NCBI RefSeq assembly: GCF_019059575.1 | Contig: NW_024881597.1 | Location: 180,001 to 244,000 of the forward strand | DNA length: 64,000 nucleotides | Origin: Amphibalanus amphitrite | Taxonomy: Eukaryota > Arthropoda > Thecostraca > Balanomorpha > Balanidae | Reading direction: 5' to 3' | Shown here: one piece after another, positions 22,746-34,300 of the stretch | How positions within the stretch are numbered: the stretch's first letter is position 1 | Layout of the letters: each line of letters starts with the position of its first letter | Made by a program: the position numbers and the translations under genes | Notes under the pieces: generated by a model | Seen by the model: the letters and a program-made list of their open reading frames with translations, nothing else | Databases searched by the model: none | What the model was told of the DNA's origin: nothing

Positions 22746-23190
22746 CCTACACTGAGAGCTTTTTTGATTCCTTTTAAGCATATTAGGGGAATTGGTCTAA
22801 AACAACACCCTGATCAATTCTCCGAATATATCCCAAATACACTTTCTTTGAATATCGCTCTGAAATTCTTCTAATATACCCTACACTGAAACCTTTTTGA
22901 TTCCTTTTAAGTATATTAGGGGTTTTGGTCTAAAACAACACCCTGATCATTTCTTCGAATATACCCAAACTATACCCTTGTTCTTTAAATAGCTCCCTTG
23001 AATTCTTCTAATATACCCTAGTAAGTACCGAAGAGGAAAGGAATATGATTCCTGTTCTACTCCCTGCGATACCCACAGTACACTCCTTTTAACCTACCAA
23101 AATACCCTTACATCGAAACCTCTAGTATTCCTTCTAAGCGTATAAGGGGAATATTTTGCAAACTATACTCGCATTATACCACTTAATACT
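22746..23190. repeat. Three tandem ~135 bp repeats, with an inverted copy at 24408-24552
   Basis: Unit starts are near 22752 and 22884, with a third diverged copy near 23110. The shared core is TTGATTCCTTTTAAGnATAT, then AACAACACCCTGATCA, then TTCTTCTAATATACCCT. A reverse copy (CTAGGGTATATTAGAAAAATTC to AAGGAATCATTTGA) lies at 24408-24552. Together they may be the ends of a 1.8 kb DNA element, but no clean target duplication was found. Confidence 0.5.
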
Positions 23191-24552
23191 CCCGTATTAT
23201 TCTGTGATTTCCATCACTGATCTCAATGTATTCTTGCATTAAACCCCACATAAACCCAGAAAGGAAAATAATAGTGCCCTAGGTATATTCGTCGTAGAAC
23301 TTGCTCAGAAACTGTCTCATTACTCTCAGCTCCCTCGTCCGATCTCCCTTTATATATCGTAACACATCCAAAACTCACAGACATTTGGTCTTTTATTATT
23401 ATTCATGTTTTACATTGGTGACAACAGCATGGACATAGCTTCACCGTTTCTCTTCCGATAAGACGCAACTTTGGATAAGTAAATCTGAGATCATCATGAA
23501 TGGATATTTAATATCTATATAGTTCGGTTATAAAACACGAAAATCAACGGTGGTTTCAGCAACGCAAAAATGGCGTGTATGTTAAATAACTGTTCATTAC
23601 CAAAGAGATGTCATTAGAGCATTGCATATCCTGTAACAATTGCTGACTTTCACCTAGCAGCTTACACGACACATTTTTACAAGACAAAACTTATATGCCG
23701 GACCCTGTAAAAGGGATAATAGGACCAGATACTGCGCACTGCTCGGGTCCGGGCGCTGACCGTAAAATAGTCATGCAGATCTACACCGGGTGCGGGCAAA
23801 CACGCCCACCAGGGGTCTCTTGGGTGAATTTTCCGGTTTCCGGCACGCCGAAAAGTCGTTGTCGTGCAGGTTTCGTCTTTTCTGGGTTCCACAGCTGTGC
23901 TTTCGATGTCCTCCACGACGTCCTTTGCTCGAATGATCAATGCACACACTACACACCCGCTATCACCCGCGCTGAGCACAACCGTCTTTCTCCACTGCAC
24001 GCTCAAACTCAACTGGCGCGCTCAAACCCTTTGAAAATTGGCGCGCTTTCGGCTCAGCTGTCTGATCACGTGTCATGTACATCACTGCCGGCACTGGATT
24101 GCAGTATGCTGATTGGGTGGCGGTTGCGAATCACCTGGCTCAAACGCACTTGCGCCGCGACTGGTTATAGCTGCCCATACCGCGCGTCAAAACAAGCTTA
24201 TAGCTGCCTGTTATGTCGTCGCACCGCCCACACGCACTCAGCGAAGACGGCACCGCGTTCGGTGCTGTATTAGTGGTCAGCAACACGTCCAGGGAGCGAC
24301 TGCCCGTCCTCCTCGCCCGCCCGGCCGGCCAGTCCCGGCCCGCCGACCGGTCACCGCCGGAGGCGCCGAGCGGCACAGGTACGGTATCTGACAATAGCGG
24401 CAGAGACTGTACACTAGGGTATATTAGAAAAATTCAAGGGAGGTATTTAAAGAATGAGGGTGTAGTTTGGGTATGTTTGAAGAAAATGATCAGGGTGTTG
24501 TTTTAGACCAAAACCCATGATATGCTTAAAAGGAATCATTTGAGGAATCATT

Positions 24553-25773
24553 TGAGTATCTTAAGGGCATTCCGCCAGGAGAACGGCAGAGTTATAGGAG
24601 CATGACACACCATGATCAAAGGGAATAGAGAATCGTTTTGGTTGTCAGTGTACAGTGGCACTAGTGAGGCCGAAGCACTGTAATAGATACCGAGCAATCC
24701 CATTGGTTCATCTGAAAATGTGTAGCTTTGCATTACCTCGCTGTAGGTAATTGCCATATTTTCTGGCTATAGCGTGGTGGATGACTTGGAATGAGACTGA
24801 TTGCAAAACTTTGGCATTTTTAATTACCTACTATTTTTATCGTTTAAGCATGGGGTATCAGGAAAGAAATACAAATATTAGGTAACATTCTTTATTTCAA
24901 ATAAATGGCAAGCATCCCAACTCATAATGGTACAGTAGTTGAAAACTATTCCGGTCCCGAACCATTCTTATCATCCTAAGCACGATGCACAATGCATGCC
25001 GCATATGCGCCACATTTTCGATTTATCTGAAAAGATTCTTGGTTTTGGACGTAGGTAATGCAGCATCAGATAATATGTTGGGACAAGATGAACCGATCCT
25101 TTTTGACACAAGCAGTGAGTTTTGTTTAGAGCATTACAGATGCTGCGTCTTCAATCATGAAGACTCTGAGTTACCTACATGCGGTTATCTTTATACCTAT
25201 TTATGAAAAAGCCAATGCTCTTTCTCCAGCACACTTGGCTTTTGGTAAGCATCATCAGCTAAGTCATTGAGCAAATCTATCCCATTTGCAATTCACTGCT
25301 TCACCACATTTCATGTTTCAGCATTTCATTGTTTTGCGCAAGTTCAACTTTGCATATTGCGACTATTCCAGGGTAATTGCAGTTCGCACCCCCATATTCA
25401 AAGAACATTAGATAAAAGTCACCAATGATAAACCATAATTAGATACATTACGCGCGACGAAAATTTCTACGAACTGCTTATAGCACTTTGATAGAGATGC
25501 CAATTGACAGCCGAATAGTGAAGGCCATTGACGTTTGCAAAATGCTCAAATGCCTACAAATTGCTGTATTTTGAAAAGAAAAAAGTTTGGCATTGTTGTG
25601 GATGAACGATCAAACTACCACTCCGCGTTTCTAAGGACTCTATAAGGATCACAGCCCACCAGTTTCGTTATAGAAGCCACACAGCTGTCACTGTTATTGG
25701 CTTTACGACCTTTGCTACCCTCAGGCCCTGGTGCTCTAGCGCTTGGGGGAGACCGCGGGGATGCGGGCGACAG
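24553..25773. other. PC2 intron 1 near exon 1, no recognised features
   Basis: AT-rich intron sequence. A 73-codon frame at 24985-25206 (plus) shows no recognisable domain. Confidence 0.5.
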
Positions 25774-25779
25774 CATATG
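25774..25779. promoter_or_regulatory. CATATG E-box at the start of PC2 intron 1
   Basis: A palindromic CATATG E-box lies about 50 bp inside intron 1. In Drosophila the neuroendocrine bHLH factor DIMMED uses CATATG-type E-boxes in first introns of peptidergic genes. A single hexamer is weak evidence, so this is only a candidate site. Confidence 0.2.
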
Positions 25780-25828
25780 GCGGTGGTAGGACACCCAATA
25801 CCACTCCCACCACTATCGCAGCACTCAC

Positions 25829-26017
25829 CGAGCCGAGGTTTTCGAATCCGGAACGTTTGGCGATCTCGTGTGCCTTGTCGGCGCCGTGCGGCCCCTTGAG
25901 CTGCACGTAGAAGGTGTTTGTGAACACCTCCTTGGCCGGCTGGACGGCCGGCGGGCCCAGCAGTATGGTGAGCAGCAGGCCGGCCAGCGGCGCGCAGGCG
26001 GCTCGCCGCCGCACCAT
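25829..26017 (-). CDS. amon: PC2 prohormone convertase, exon 1 (signal peptide and first part of prodomain)
   Basis: This exon encodes residues 1-63 of neuroendocrine convertase 2, the subtilisin-like serine protease that cuts prohormones and neuropeptide precursors at dibasic sites in the regulated secretory pathway. The ATG has a good Kozak context (GGCGGCCATGG). It starts a signal peptide with basic residues RRR at 3-5 and a hydrophobic core at about 11-21, so cleavage near residue 28 is likely. The start of the prodomain follows, with the family motif KEVFTNTFYVQL at about 29-40. The frame stays open upstream of this ATG, but that stretch is low-complexity CpG-rich leader and the signal peptide fixes the start. 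The exon ends in phase 0 at TCG before GTGAGT. Seen: signal peptide, motif and splice site. Known: the family role. Identity is certain once the later exons are joined. Confidence 0.93.
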
Positions 26018-26145
26018 GGCCGCCTTCTCTGCGGGCCGGGCGGACACGGTCTCACACGGCCGGCCGCCGACACAGGAAGATGGCGCCGCGCCCCACTCCG
26101 TTCTGCCGCCGCCGGCTATGGATCCGCGCCGCGCCGAACGGGTCG

Positions 26146-26165
26146 TGACGTCACACATGACGTCA
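26146..26165. promoter_or_regulatory. Two perfect CRE octamers upstream of PC2
   Basis: TGACGTCA occurs twice, at 26146-26153 and 26158-26165, 12 bp apart, within a CpG-rich stretch about 130-150 bp upstream of the PC2 start codon. The octamer is the consensus palindrome bound by CREB/ATF proteins. cAMP control of convertase genes is known in mammals, best shown for PC1/3. A role here is inferred from position and perfect match; the transcription start is not visible. Confidence 0.55.
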
Positions 26166-26209
26166 CACCGATCGAACTGCGCGCCGCCGGCGGCGCGCCG
26201 GCCGTCGGC

Positions 26210-28269
26210 GACCTCAGGGTGCCGGACGCGACCGCAACAGGTCACCCTAATGAGACGCAGAGAAACGGGACACGCCGCGCGGGGAGACGCAGAAGGAGAC
26301 AGACGGGGATGGCGAGCGCCGCCGGGCTGGAGGTACGACACCGGCCTCCACCAGGCTCGGCCCGACGGCGCAGGGATAGAATGATGACAGATATCGGTTG
26401 CATTCATTTAGAATCGGTCGAGAATCACCAGACATGATGGGATACGATATCTGACGATCATGCCGGCTATTATGTTCATTTACGTGCATTATCCCAATTC
26501 GTGGGGGCATATGGAGGTACAATTTCTCCCATCACAGTTTTCATTGTGTTATTAGTCAGAAATTCAAGGGCAGCCGGCAATGTAGCTCTTATTAAGGGCA
26601 TTCGTAAAACACGAGGTTACAGACCTCTTCAGCTATTCAACACAGTGGGCAAAATATGGATAGGCAAGAATATTCGCAGGTTCCCAAAGTAGCTATGAGA
26701 GAGATTCGGAATCACTGTGTCGTAATCTGCGCAACATCATTTCAGATGCGTCTTGCCCTTTACTTGTCATTCAAAGTCTGGTTGAGTCACTTAAAGTTTC
26801 CGTTTTTCAATCATTATCTATTACATTGTCTCGAAGATTGGGCTGCCTTTATAAATTTAAATGCGACAAAAAATAATTTCATGTGACAGCCCAGATTCAG
26901 GACCATGCTATTAGGTCCCAATTCCCAAAGCAGCGCTCGCCAAAATTTAACGACTCTGGAAAGTGGAAACTAAGCTCCGACGGCCCGGCGCTATGGCACT
27001 TCCAGGGCTGGGCATGAATGTCAATCGGCGACGGCCGGCGCAGCTGCCGCTCCCCAAAGGGCGCCGGGTGATGACCGGCCGCGCTGAGCCAGCCCGGAGA
27101 CCCGGCTCCCCGCACTTCATCACGTAGGTATGCGGTTTCCGATGGACCGTCGCCAAAGTCGCATTATGTATGCATTAACAGAAATCTGCGTCATTTAAAT
27201 GCATCGATTCTGTCTATTTCTTATCCGACATCATGCAAGATCTCCATTTCCTAATTTTACGCGTCTTGTTGCTCGGTTTTCCACCGCACTTGAAACGGCA
27301 TCCGCTGCGATGAGATAGAATGATGGATTCGAAAGGTCATCAAACTTCACTGAGCTATCATTACTGATGGAATTACCATGCAAAACTTTGCAGTTCGACG
27401 ACATATAAACATAATCCTTTGGGGGTTATCTCCCTTCTTATCCACGGCTGGGACCACCTGTGGCTGCGGGCTCGTCCAAATCGGCATTAGCTGACATGTG
27501 GTGATACTTCTTAGGTACCCAACATCGATTTCCTTCTATTTGCGGTAATGAAGCATGATTGTAATACCACTCTAGGTATTATACTCAATACTCATGCAAT
27601 CATGCAATCATACAAGCATGTAGGCATATCAAGTAACGAAACGAAGTACGAACAGATTTTAGCTGAGCCTTTTCGCAGGAATATTTTATAACTATTTGTA
27701 AAGGAATACGGAACCTGCTCGTTATAAAGACCATCACACTTGTCCCTGAATGGATACGACGTTCGTATAATCACAAGACGAATTGGACATGCGGGCTTGA
27801 GCATTTAACGAACCAGAGACTAAATGGTCATTGAACGAGAATAGCATGGGTACCAAATCAGGCGGAAAATTAGGATCACAGCCAATCAGGCCGTTGTAAA
27901 ACATGCAACTAAGGCTCATCCTTAGGAATAGCGGCCGATAAAGCGTTTGCAATATACCTAACTGATCATTGGCAGGGGCGAATACGCAACAGGAATACAT
28001 ACGTACCTGACGTGGCGCTAACGCCCAACTTGACACCGATTTGGGGTATCAAGAAAAAGCAGCTATACGTCATTACGGGAAGCCCAAGAAGACAGCGTAT
28101 CCAAGCAACGGCAAACAATCATGCGTTTCAACTTTCAAGTCAAACTTATGTTGAATGCCATGTCTTCTCCACTTAGCCATGTAGCTTTATTAGTCGTAAA
28201 GAAGGTTCGTCACGGAATATCGTTTTTGTCAGAAATGTGTGTATTCTGTGTCATCTCAAACAAATAAAG
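26210..28269. other. PC2 upstream region
   Basis: CpG-rich to about 26380, then AT-rich with a second GC-rich patch at 26975-27120. That patch could be an untranslated first exon or promoter patch, but no splice evidence ties it to PC2. No other gene recognised. Confidence 0.4.
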
Positions 28270-28510
28270 GTGCTAAGCTAAAAAGATGGGCTGTTGAGAG
28301 CGATTTGCATCGAAATCGGCCGAGCATGACCTCACTCTGGTGACATCTCCGGCCGGTCCATGAGCTACGAATTTCTTTTGGACCCAGGGTGTCAAGTTGA
28401 TGTAGTCGAGAATAATGGAAGTTTCACACCGATACGTTGAGCGGTTTTGAAGATATTGCAGAAAGACGTGAGAGGAGTGGCCTTGTAAATGTAGAGCCTC
28501 CTCCCCCAGT
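28270..28510. mobile_element. Degraded one-ended piece of the piggyBac-like MITE family
   Basis: Read on the minus strand, this stretch follows the left end of copy A: a half hairpin with a G run and C-rich tail, then lines corresponding to CTGCAATAnCTTCnAAACCGCT, the ACTTGACACC segment, and GGCCGGAnATG. The match is clear but diverged, and no second end or TTAA pair was seen. It is probably an old truncated copy. Confidence 0.45.
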
Positions 28511-29774
28511 CATGAATGGGTCAATACATTTCAGTCATTGAAATGTCAACGCTAGCGGCATTCCGCAGTACGAGGATACATGGTATGCACGTTTAATTCC
28601 TCCGTAACACTCAATCAATTTCGTTGGACATTTCACCACATTGTTTACACTTCACTGTGTCTGCCGCCTGCAAAAAAAAAAACATCTTGCGTAAGATTAA
28701 CAAAAAAATCGCTAACAATTATATCGAACCAGCACGGAAGGTGGGTAGGCACAGCAATAATACCAGATATGTTGTACAGAGTTCATTGGCATGTTACTGG
28801 AGCCACTGACTCTTCCAACGCGACGCCTCGCCTTTCAATATCTCTCTCAGGAGCATGGCAGTAATAAGCCATGCTGGCGACTTTGCGCGGCACGCTGTGA
28901 TGAGCCGCTTGTTCGCGTCAGGCTCCATCTCGTCCGGGTGTATCACTACAGCCTGCCAGCCTGAATGCCGGCCAGAAATGTAATCAGCCCGTGTACGGGG
29001 CTCGCCTGAATACACCTCTGATTGACGGCTGCACGGCGGCCAGTGACGTCATCCGACCGTCCTATGGTGACGTCATACCCTCGCACGCTGGGCCTCGAGG
29101 CTCGCCGGCAGGGAACTGGCGACCGGCTAGCAGGGCTGGGAAATCCCTCATACTTTCATACCCCAGTAGGTAGCAGATATCGGTTTATTGTTCCTTCATT
29201 TGTAGCAAAATCAGCATTTCTCTCTTCCGTAGATCATAAAGAAAAATACAATAAAAACATCAAAATTCGCGCATTTTCGAAATAGAGGTACCACCGGTCA
29301 GTGATCTCGTCGGCGAATATGAACAAAACATCTGTAAAGCCAACACAAGTTCAAAACGTCAGCTTTGTGCTCCATTTTATGACGAATCTGGCCGCTCTTT
29401 GTAGCAGTTTCCAGTGTAGCCATAACTAATTCTTCATACTCTGAGTCGTGTAGCTAAAGGTATCTGCTACGCCTTTTTATGTGCTATCTTTCTTATAAAT
29501 ATTGCAAAAAGGAATTTCATTATTTGTGAAATATTCCAACGACATATTTTCGAAACAAAACAAATTGTCTTAAAAAGGGAATTGTTCAATGATCAATAAA
29601 AATACGAAAAGAATCAACTCATTTTGCCCATGACAGCTCTAAAAAGCCATCTTTTATGAAGCAGTATCCTGCAACGTCTTTAATTCTTTTTGATGACGTC
29701 ATGCAATATTTTTTGTCAGTTTCAAGTGAATTTTTCTTTGAATTATACATATTTGAAAAGAATAAGAGTTTTAA

Positions 29775-30668
29775 CCCTCGCATGTGTGCGGCGTTTGCCA
29801 GCTTCTAATGTGTAGGGGGGGGGGGGGGGTCGGTTGGACCCCCCCCCTTGCCGTTTGGCCCCTGATCGAGCTAGAGCTTCGCGGAAAAAACGAGCGTGTT
29901 GCCCGTGACGAGAGGAAGCCGATGATACCCAATTTTAAGGTCCTAGGTCATTGGTTGACCTTCCAGGTCAGGTCAATGACCCAAAGTCGGGAAAATCGGG
30001 ACCTGTTAGAAAGTCGTAAAGTGTGGCTGCTAAGGGGTTTTTCGGGGTGCTGATCACGAATATCGTGTTAGTTTTGATCACAGATGATGTCTTGAAGCAT
30101 TTAGACCAGGTCGGGTCAGGTCAGGTCAGGTCAACCAGTAGGCGTCGTGACGGGTATTCGTAGTACGTGTCAACCGCCTCTGACAGCTTCGTAACATGTT
30201 ACGAAGTCACCAAAACTACTCCGTAAATGTTCAAATGGTTGCTAAATTCGAATTCAGCTCCAAAAACTAGCCTAGAAACATGTAAAACTCGAAAAAGTGA
30301 CCCGAGGTCACCCGAGGTCACCAAAGGTCAATGACCTGACCTGACCTTCAGGTGACCTTGACACACACGGGAGTAACATCAAATCACATGTTTGAACGTT
30401 TGAAACCACGAAAAGCTTGCAAACACGCGGCTAGTGCGAGCCGACATACGCGGAATCGCGATTCCGGCCAAACATGGTCTCGGAAAAGAGGTCACAGGTC
30501 AAAGGTCATTTGGGTCAGGGTCATGAAATTTTCAGGGTAGGTGTAAAATTGATCAATGCGAGGGTACTGAAAGTTTCGTCGCGATCGGCCGCTTTTTACG
30601 CGAGTTATTCGCGAAAAACCATGGGGGGGGGGTCCATCCGACCCCCCCCCCCCCTACACATGCGAGGG
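29775..30668. mobile_element. piggyBac-like MITE, copy C
   Basis: It is flanked by TTAA (29771-29774, 30669-30672). The ends are CCCTCGCATGTGT inward. Hairpins have the loop TCGGTTGGA at the left and TCGGATGGA as read inward from the right. The longer end, with 26 extra bases, is on the left, so this copy is in the opposite orientation to copy B, of the same CCCTCGC subfamily. The interior is TGACCT-rich. Intergenic. Confidence 0.75.
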
Positions 30669-31152
30669 TTAAAGCACCAATTAACCTTCTTTTGTAAGTA
30701 ACATTAAGAAACATTTACAAAAATATACAAAAACATCATTTATGTTTGTGTGTTTGGTTGATGCAGTGGTTGATGCGTTGTTTCTGGCGCATTAGAGACG
30801 ATTCTAGTTGTCGTTTCGCGTGGCTAGTTTGATGGGTTTTGATGAGTGTTTCTGGGTGTTTTTGCATTATTTCGGCAAGTGCGGCAAGTGTATCTTTCAT
30901 TTTGCCTCTAGTTTAGGGAAGTGGGATGTTCCAGGCCTTATTTCAAGTGCTGTAATGACAGCTGTCCGTATAGCGGCGTGCAGTACCCAGTTAAAGAGCA
31001 AGGTAGCCACCCAGCACGCAAAGCAAGATGTGAAGATATAGGGAGATATGATCGGATTTGCGCAGAAGGTGAGATCTGATTGAAATATTGATCAAGTAAC
31101 GCCCAGAAAAGAATATTTTATTTACTTCTTTAATGTTCAATTATTATGTTAC

Positions 31153-31383
31153 CTCTAAACCTTGATAGGTGACAACTGGCAACATTTGTACAGCGGGTTC
31201 GGCATGCACAATGATTGTAAATTGTTGACCAGACTGCTTAGCCAAATCAACCTGATTTCTTCCAAATACTTTCTGCCTGAGTAGGCTAATACCTTCTGAA
31301 TCCTTAAGGTGCTGGGATGCTGATAGGAAAATTCTAGGGCTCACTGGAGCTTCCTGGTGCTCCGGGGGGTGCTGGAACTTGCC
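31153..31383 (-). CDS. Possible unrecognised exon
   Basis: A stretch of exactly 77 open codons is bounded by a plausible acceptor (TTCTCAG, then GGC) and donor (GAG before GTAACA), so it could be a phase-0 exon. It encodes GKFQHPPEHQEAPVSPRIFL and, further on, VDLAKQSGQQFTIIVHAEPA. I do not recognise the family. Isolated; no neighbouring exon was found. It could be chance or part of an old transposon gene. Confidence 0.25.
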
Positions 31384-31399
31384 CTGAGAAAACCCCACA

Positions 31400-34300
31400 G
31401 CAACTTATTTTGGTATTTGTATGCTTCCTACAAAGAGTAAGAAATAAGAAAAAGAACATTCACAGGGGGCAGAAGCAAGACACTATCTTTTTTTTGTGTG
31501 TGCAGCCAACTAAATCAAAACATTTAAAGCTCACTTTGAGAAAAGATAGAAAATGGTAGTGGAAAGTTCTGTCCAGAATTTCTATTGACTTGTAAAATCA
31601 TTTTCTTTAGCAGAAATGATGTGAGGGACATTTGTGGCAATGTAGCTAATAAGAGTTTCTCGTAATATCTGGTATGTAGCAGATTCAGCATTTTTCCCAG
31701 CCCTGCCGGCTAGGTGAACTACCTTGTAAGCATCATTTGAAAACAGACTACCTAATTCTCGATATTGTCACGCAGGTGAGGGCTTTTTGAGAGGCTTTGC
31801 TAAAAACTCGCTGCTCATTTCAGAACAGCTAAAAGACAAAAAGTAACCATCCTCCGTAGACAAAAGGGAACCATCGACTGTGAATCGGTGAAGTCATTAC
31901 TTTACGCATCTCCGAAATAAACAAGAACATGACTCAGCGAGCTAGCGTCGTCTGTCGGATTTAATAGGCTTCAGTCAGGAAAACGCAGATTTGATGTTTG
32001 TTGACATCTGAGGCCTGTTTCAGCGAAACGTCTGAAATAACTAGGTACTTCCTACACGTCTTTGCCTTTTCGCAAGCTTCCGGCTGACGTTAAAAAATAA
32101 TCGTCGCTTGGTTAGAACTTCAATTTTATTGATATATAGTGGAGGAAGGGGCATGCATTGCGTATCTACCCTCCCCCCCCCCGCCCACCAACCCGGCCCG
32201 CTTCGTTCAACGTTGGCTCGGAATATTCTCCCTGCATCGTATTGATCGATTGCACTAATATTTTTCTCAGCCCGTTATTATTCATGCTTGTTGAAAGGCG
32301 ACCTTAAAATGCTGAGCTTTGTTGAATATTATACAAAAATAAAGCATGCATGCCGCGTTTCAAACAATCTCCAAAACACCATTAGTTTAAGCCGCCACGC
32401 TATTTCAGCAATTTGGTTAAAATGCTGGCGGCGTGGCCCGGCCGGCTTCTCCCGGATTTGAGTAATGCTGTGCCTCTCACGGTGGGCAAAGGTCAGCAGG
32501 TTCAGCCCGCCGAGACTGCCAGCCAGCGCTCCAACATGGGGAGAAGCAGGACGTGCTACTCACGTTCTATCCCACTCACACGGACCAACTAAATCGATCC
32601 CCAGGCGGCGACGGCTCTTGAAAAGCCGCTGACACCCGGCTTATGCAAGGTGTGTCAGAAGTCGGTCCGAGACTGGGTTACAAATCGAGATCAAACTATC
32701 GAATACCGCAGGTGGCACACCGATGAAGCCTCGACCGCATTGCCGGAGGATATCGCACGAGCGTTTTAACGTCACAAAGTGGGTTGTCTGATTGTGCAAC
32801 AGCTCTCAGTGTTAGTAATAGGCGCTTTCGTTAGTTACTTCAGGTAGGAACACCGCTGCCATGTATCTAAAATTCATAGTGGCCAGAGATGGACAGCGGT
32901 GTGCGTATAGTTGTGAGCGGGCTTCAATGAGCTTTTGAAGTGCATTCATCAGAAAAGACACCCATAAACGGCGTTAAAGCGCTACTGGGGTAATCTAATA
33001 TCGATAAAATGTTGCGAAACTCGCAAAATATGGCTGACAACATGACCATTCATACGACGAAAATGGTAGTCTGAGCTAGCCTCGCTCGGTGTTTCAAGTT
33101 CTCCATTTCCTATCAAACACAACTCGTACGTCACTCACAGACCCTGTATTGTCACACACGAGTTTACTGTCCATTGGACACCGTGCCACATGGCCGGCCT
33201 CGCATTTCGACACGAGCCAGCCACTCGGGTTATACACGCGTCAAAGGCGATAGATAACACAAAGTACATACACTCCGGCACACAGGGAAAGCCAAGAAAC
33301 ATGGTTTGCGTGGGCCAAAAACGCCGATGAATTCACTAGCTTCGATACACATAAACCGTAAAAGACTTCACAAGTCATTCGTTGTTTTTCTTTCAGCGAT
33401 GTAGGTCACATGGTAGGCGTAAGACACCACGAAAGAGGTCACGTGAACCACGCAAAGCTCAGTAAAGGAAATTCCGTGACCGGCACTTTCCCAGTGGAAA
33501 GTGGTGGTGGAAGGCAGACGTCGTAATGGAACGGTACCAAAAGGGACGGATTTAAAGCTTCCGAGGTTCAGGCACCACGGTACTCGTCTGTTTAAAAACG
33601 GTAGCGCTGTTTGTAAACATCGACATGCATCAACGATATATAGTCAGCACTCAGCAGTGTGTAAAATTACACGATGCCCATATTGACACCAAAGTTCGAT
33701 GTCTAGCTCCTCTTAAAGTGGTAGAAGGTAATGAACGCTCATGGAGTTGAATGACAGAACAGGAAACAGCGGTAAAATGGCTCTCCAAGTAAGGACTGCT
33801 GTTTCGATTGTGAATCTAAAATATATGCATCCGTGCAATTACTGAAGAGTTATGCACAAAACAAAACTGCATGAAGAAAATTTACGAACAGTGAGGATAA
33901 TGAAATACAGAAATACAATTTGCAACGCTAATATTGTTCAGGAGTGCAACACCGCATATAAAATGCCGATAGTGAATAGCAACAAACAAGCCAGATCTCT
34001 ATCATGGAGACCGAAGACTGAGGGTCAGTGATAGCAGCAACTCACTTCACAAGAGTACCCCATCAACACACTGTCAAACAACAATCAAAAAGCACAATCC
34101 TTCTGAAAGCATGGGTACGTATTCCAACAACCTCAGTTGTAATATACACTATTTTCAGCACTTAAAACATGCACATCGAAGCTAATCTACCAGCAAATAC
34201 ACACATTATATACGTTGCAGGATATTATGCTCAGAGTAGTAATACGTCCCGCGGTTTCCCTAATGGAGCGAATACCCAGTGCGTGGGGTTGTTCGGTCAT

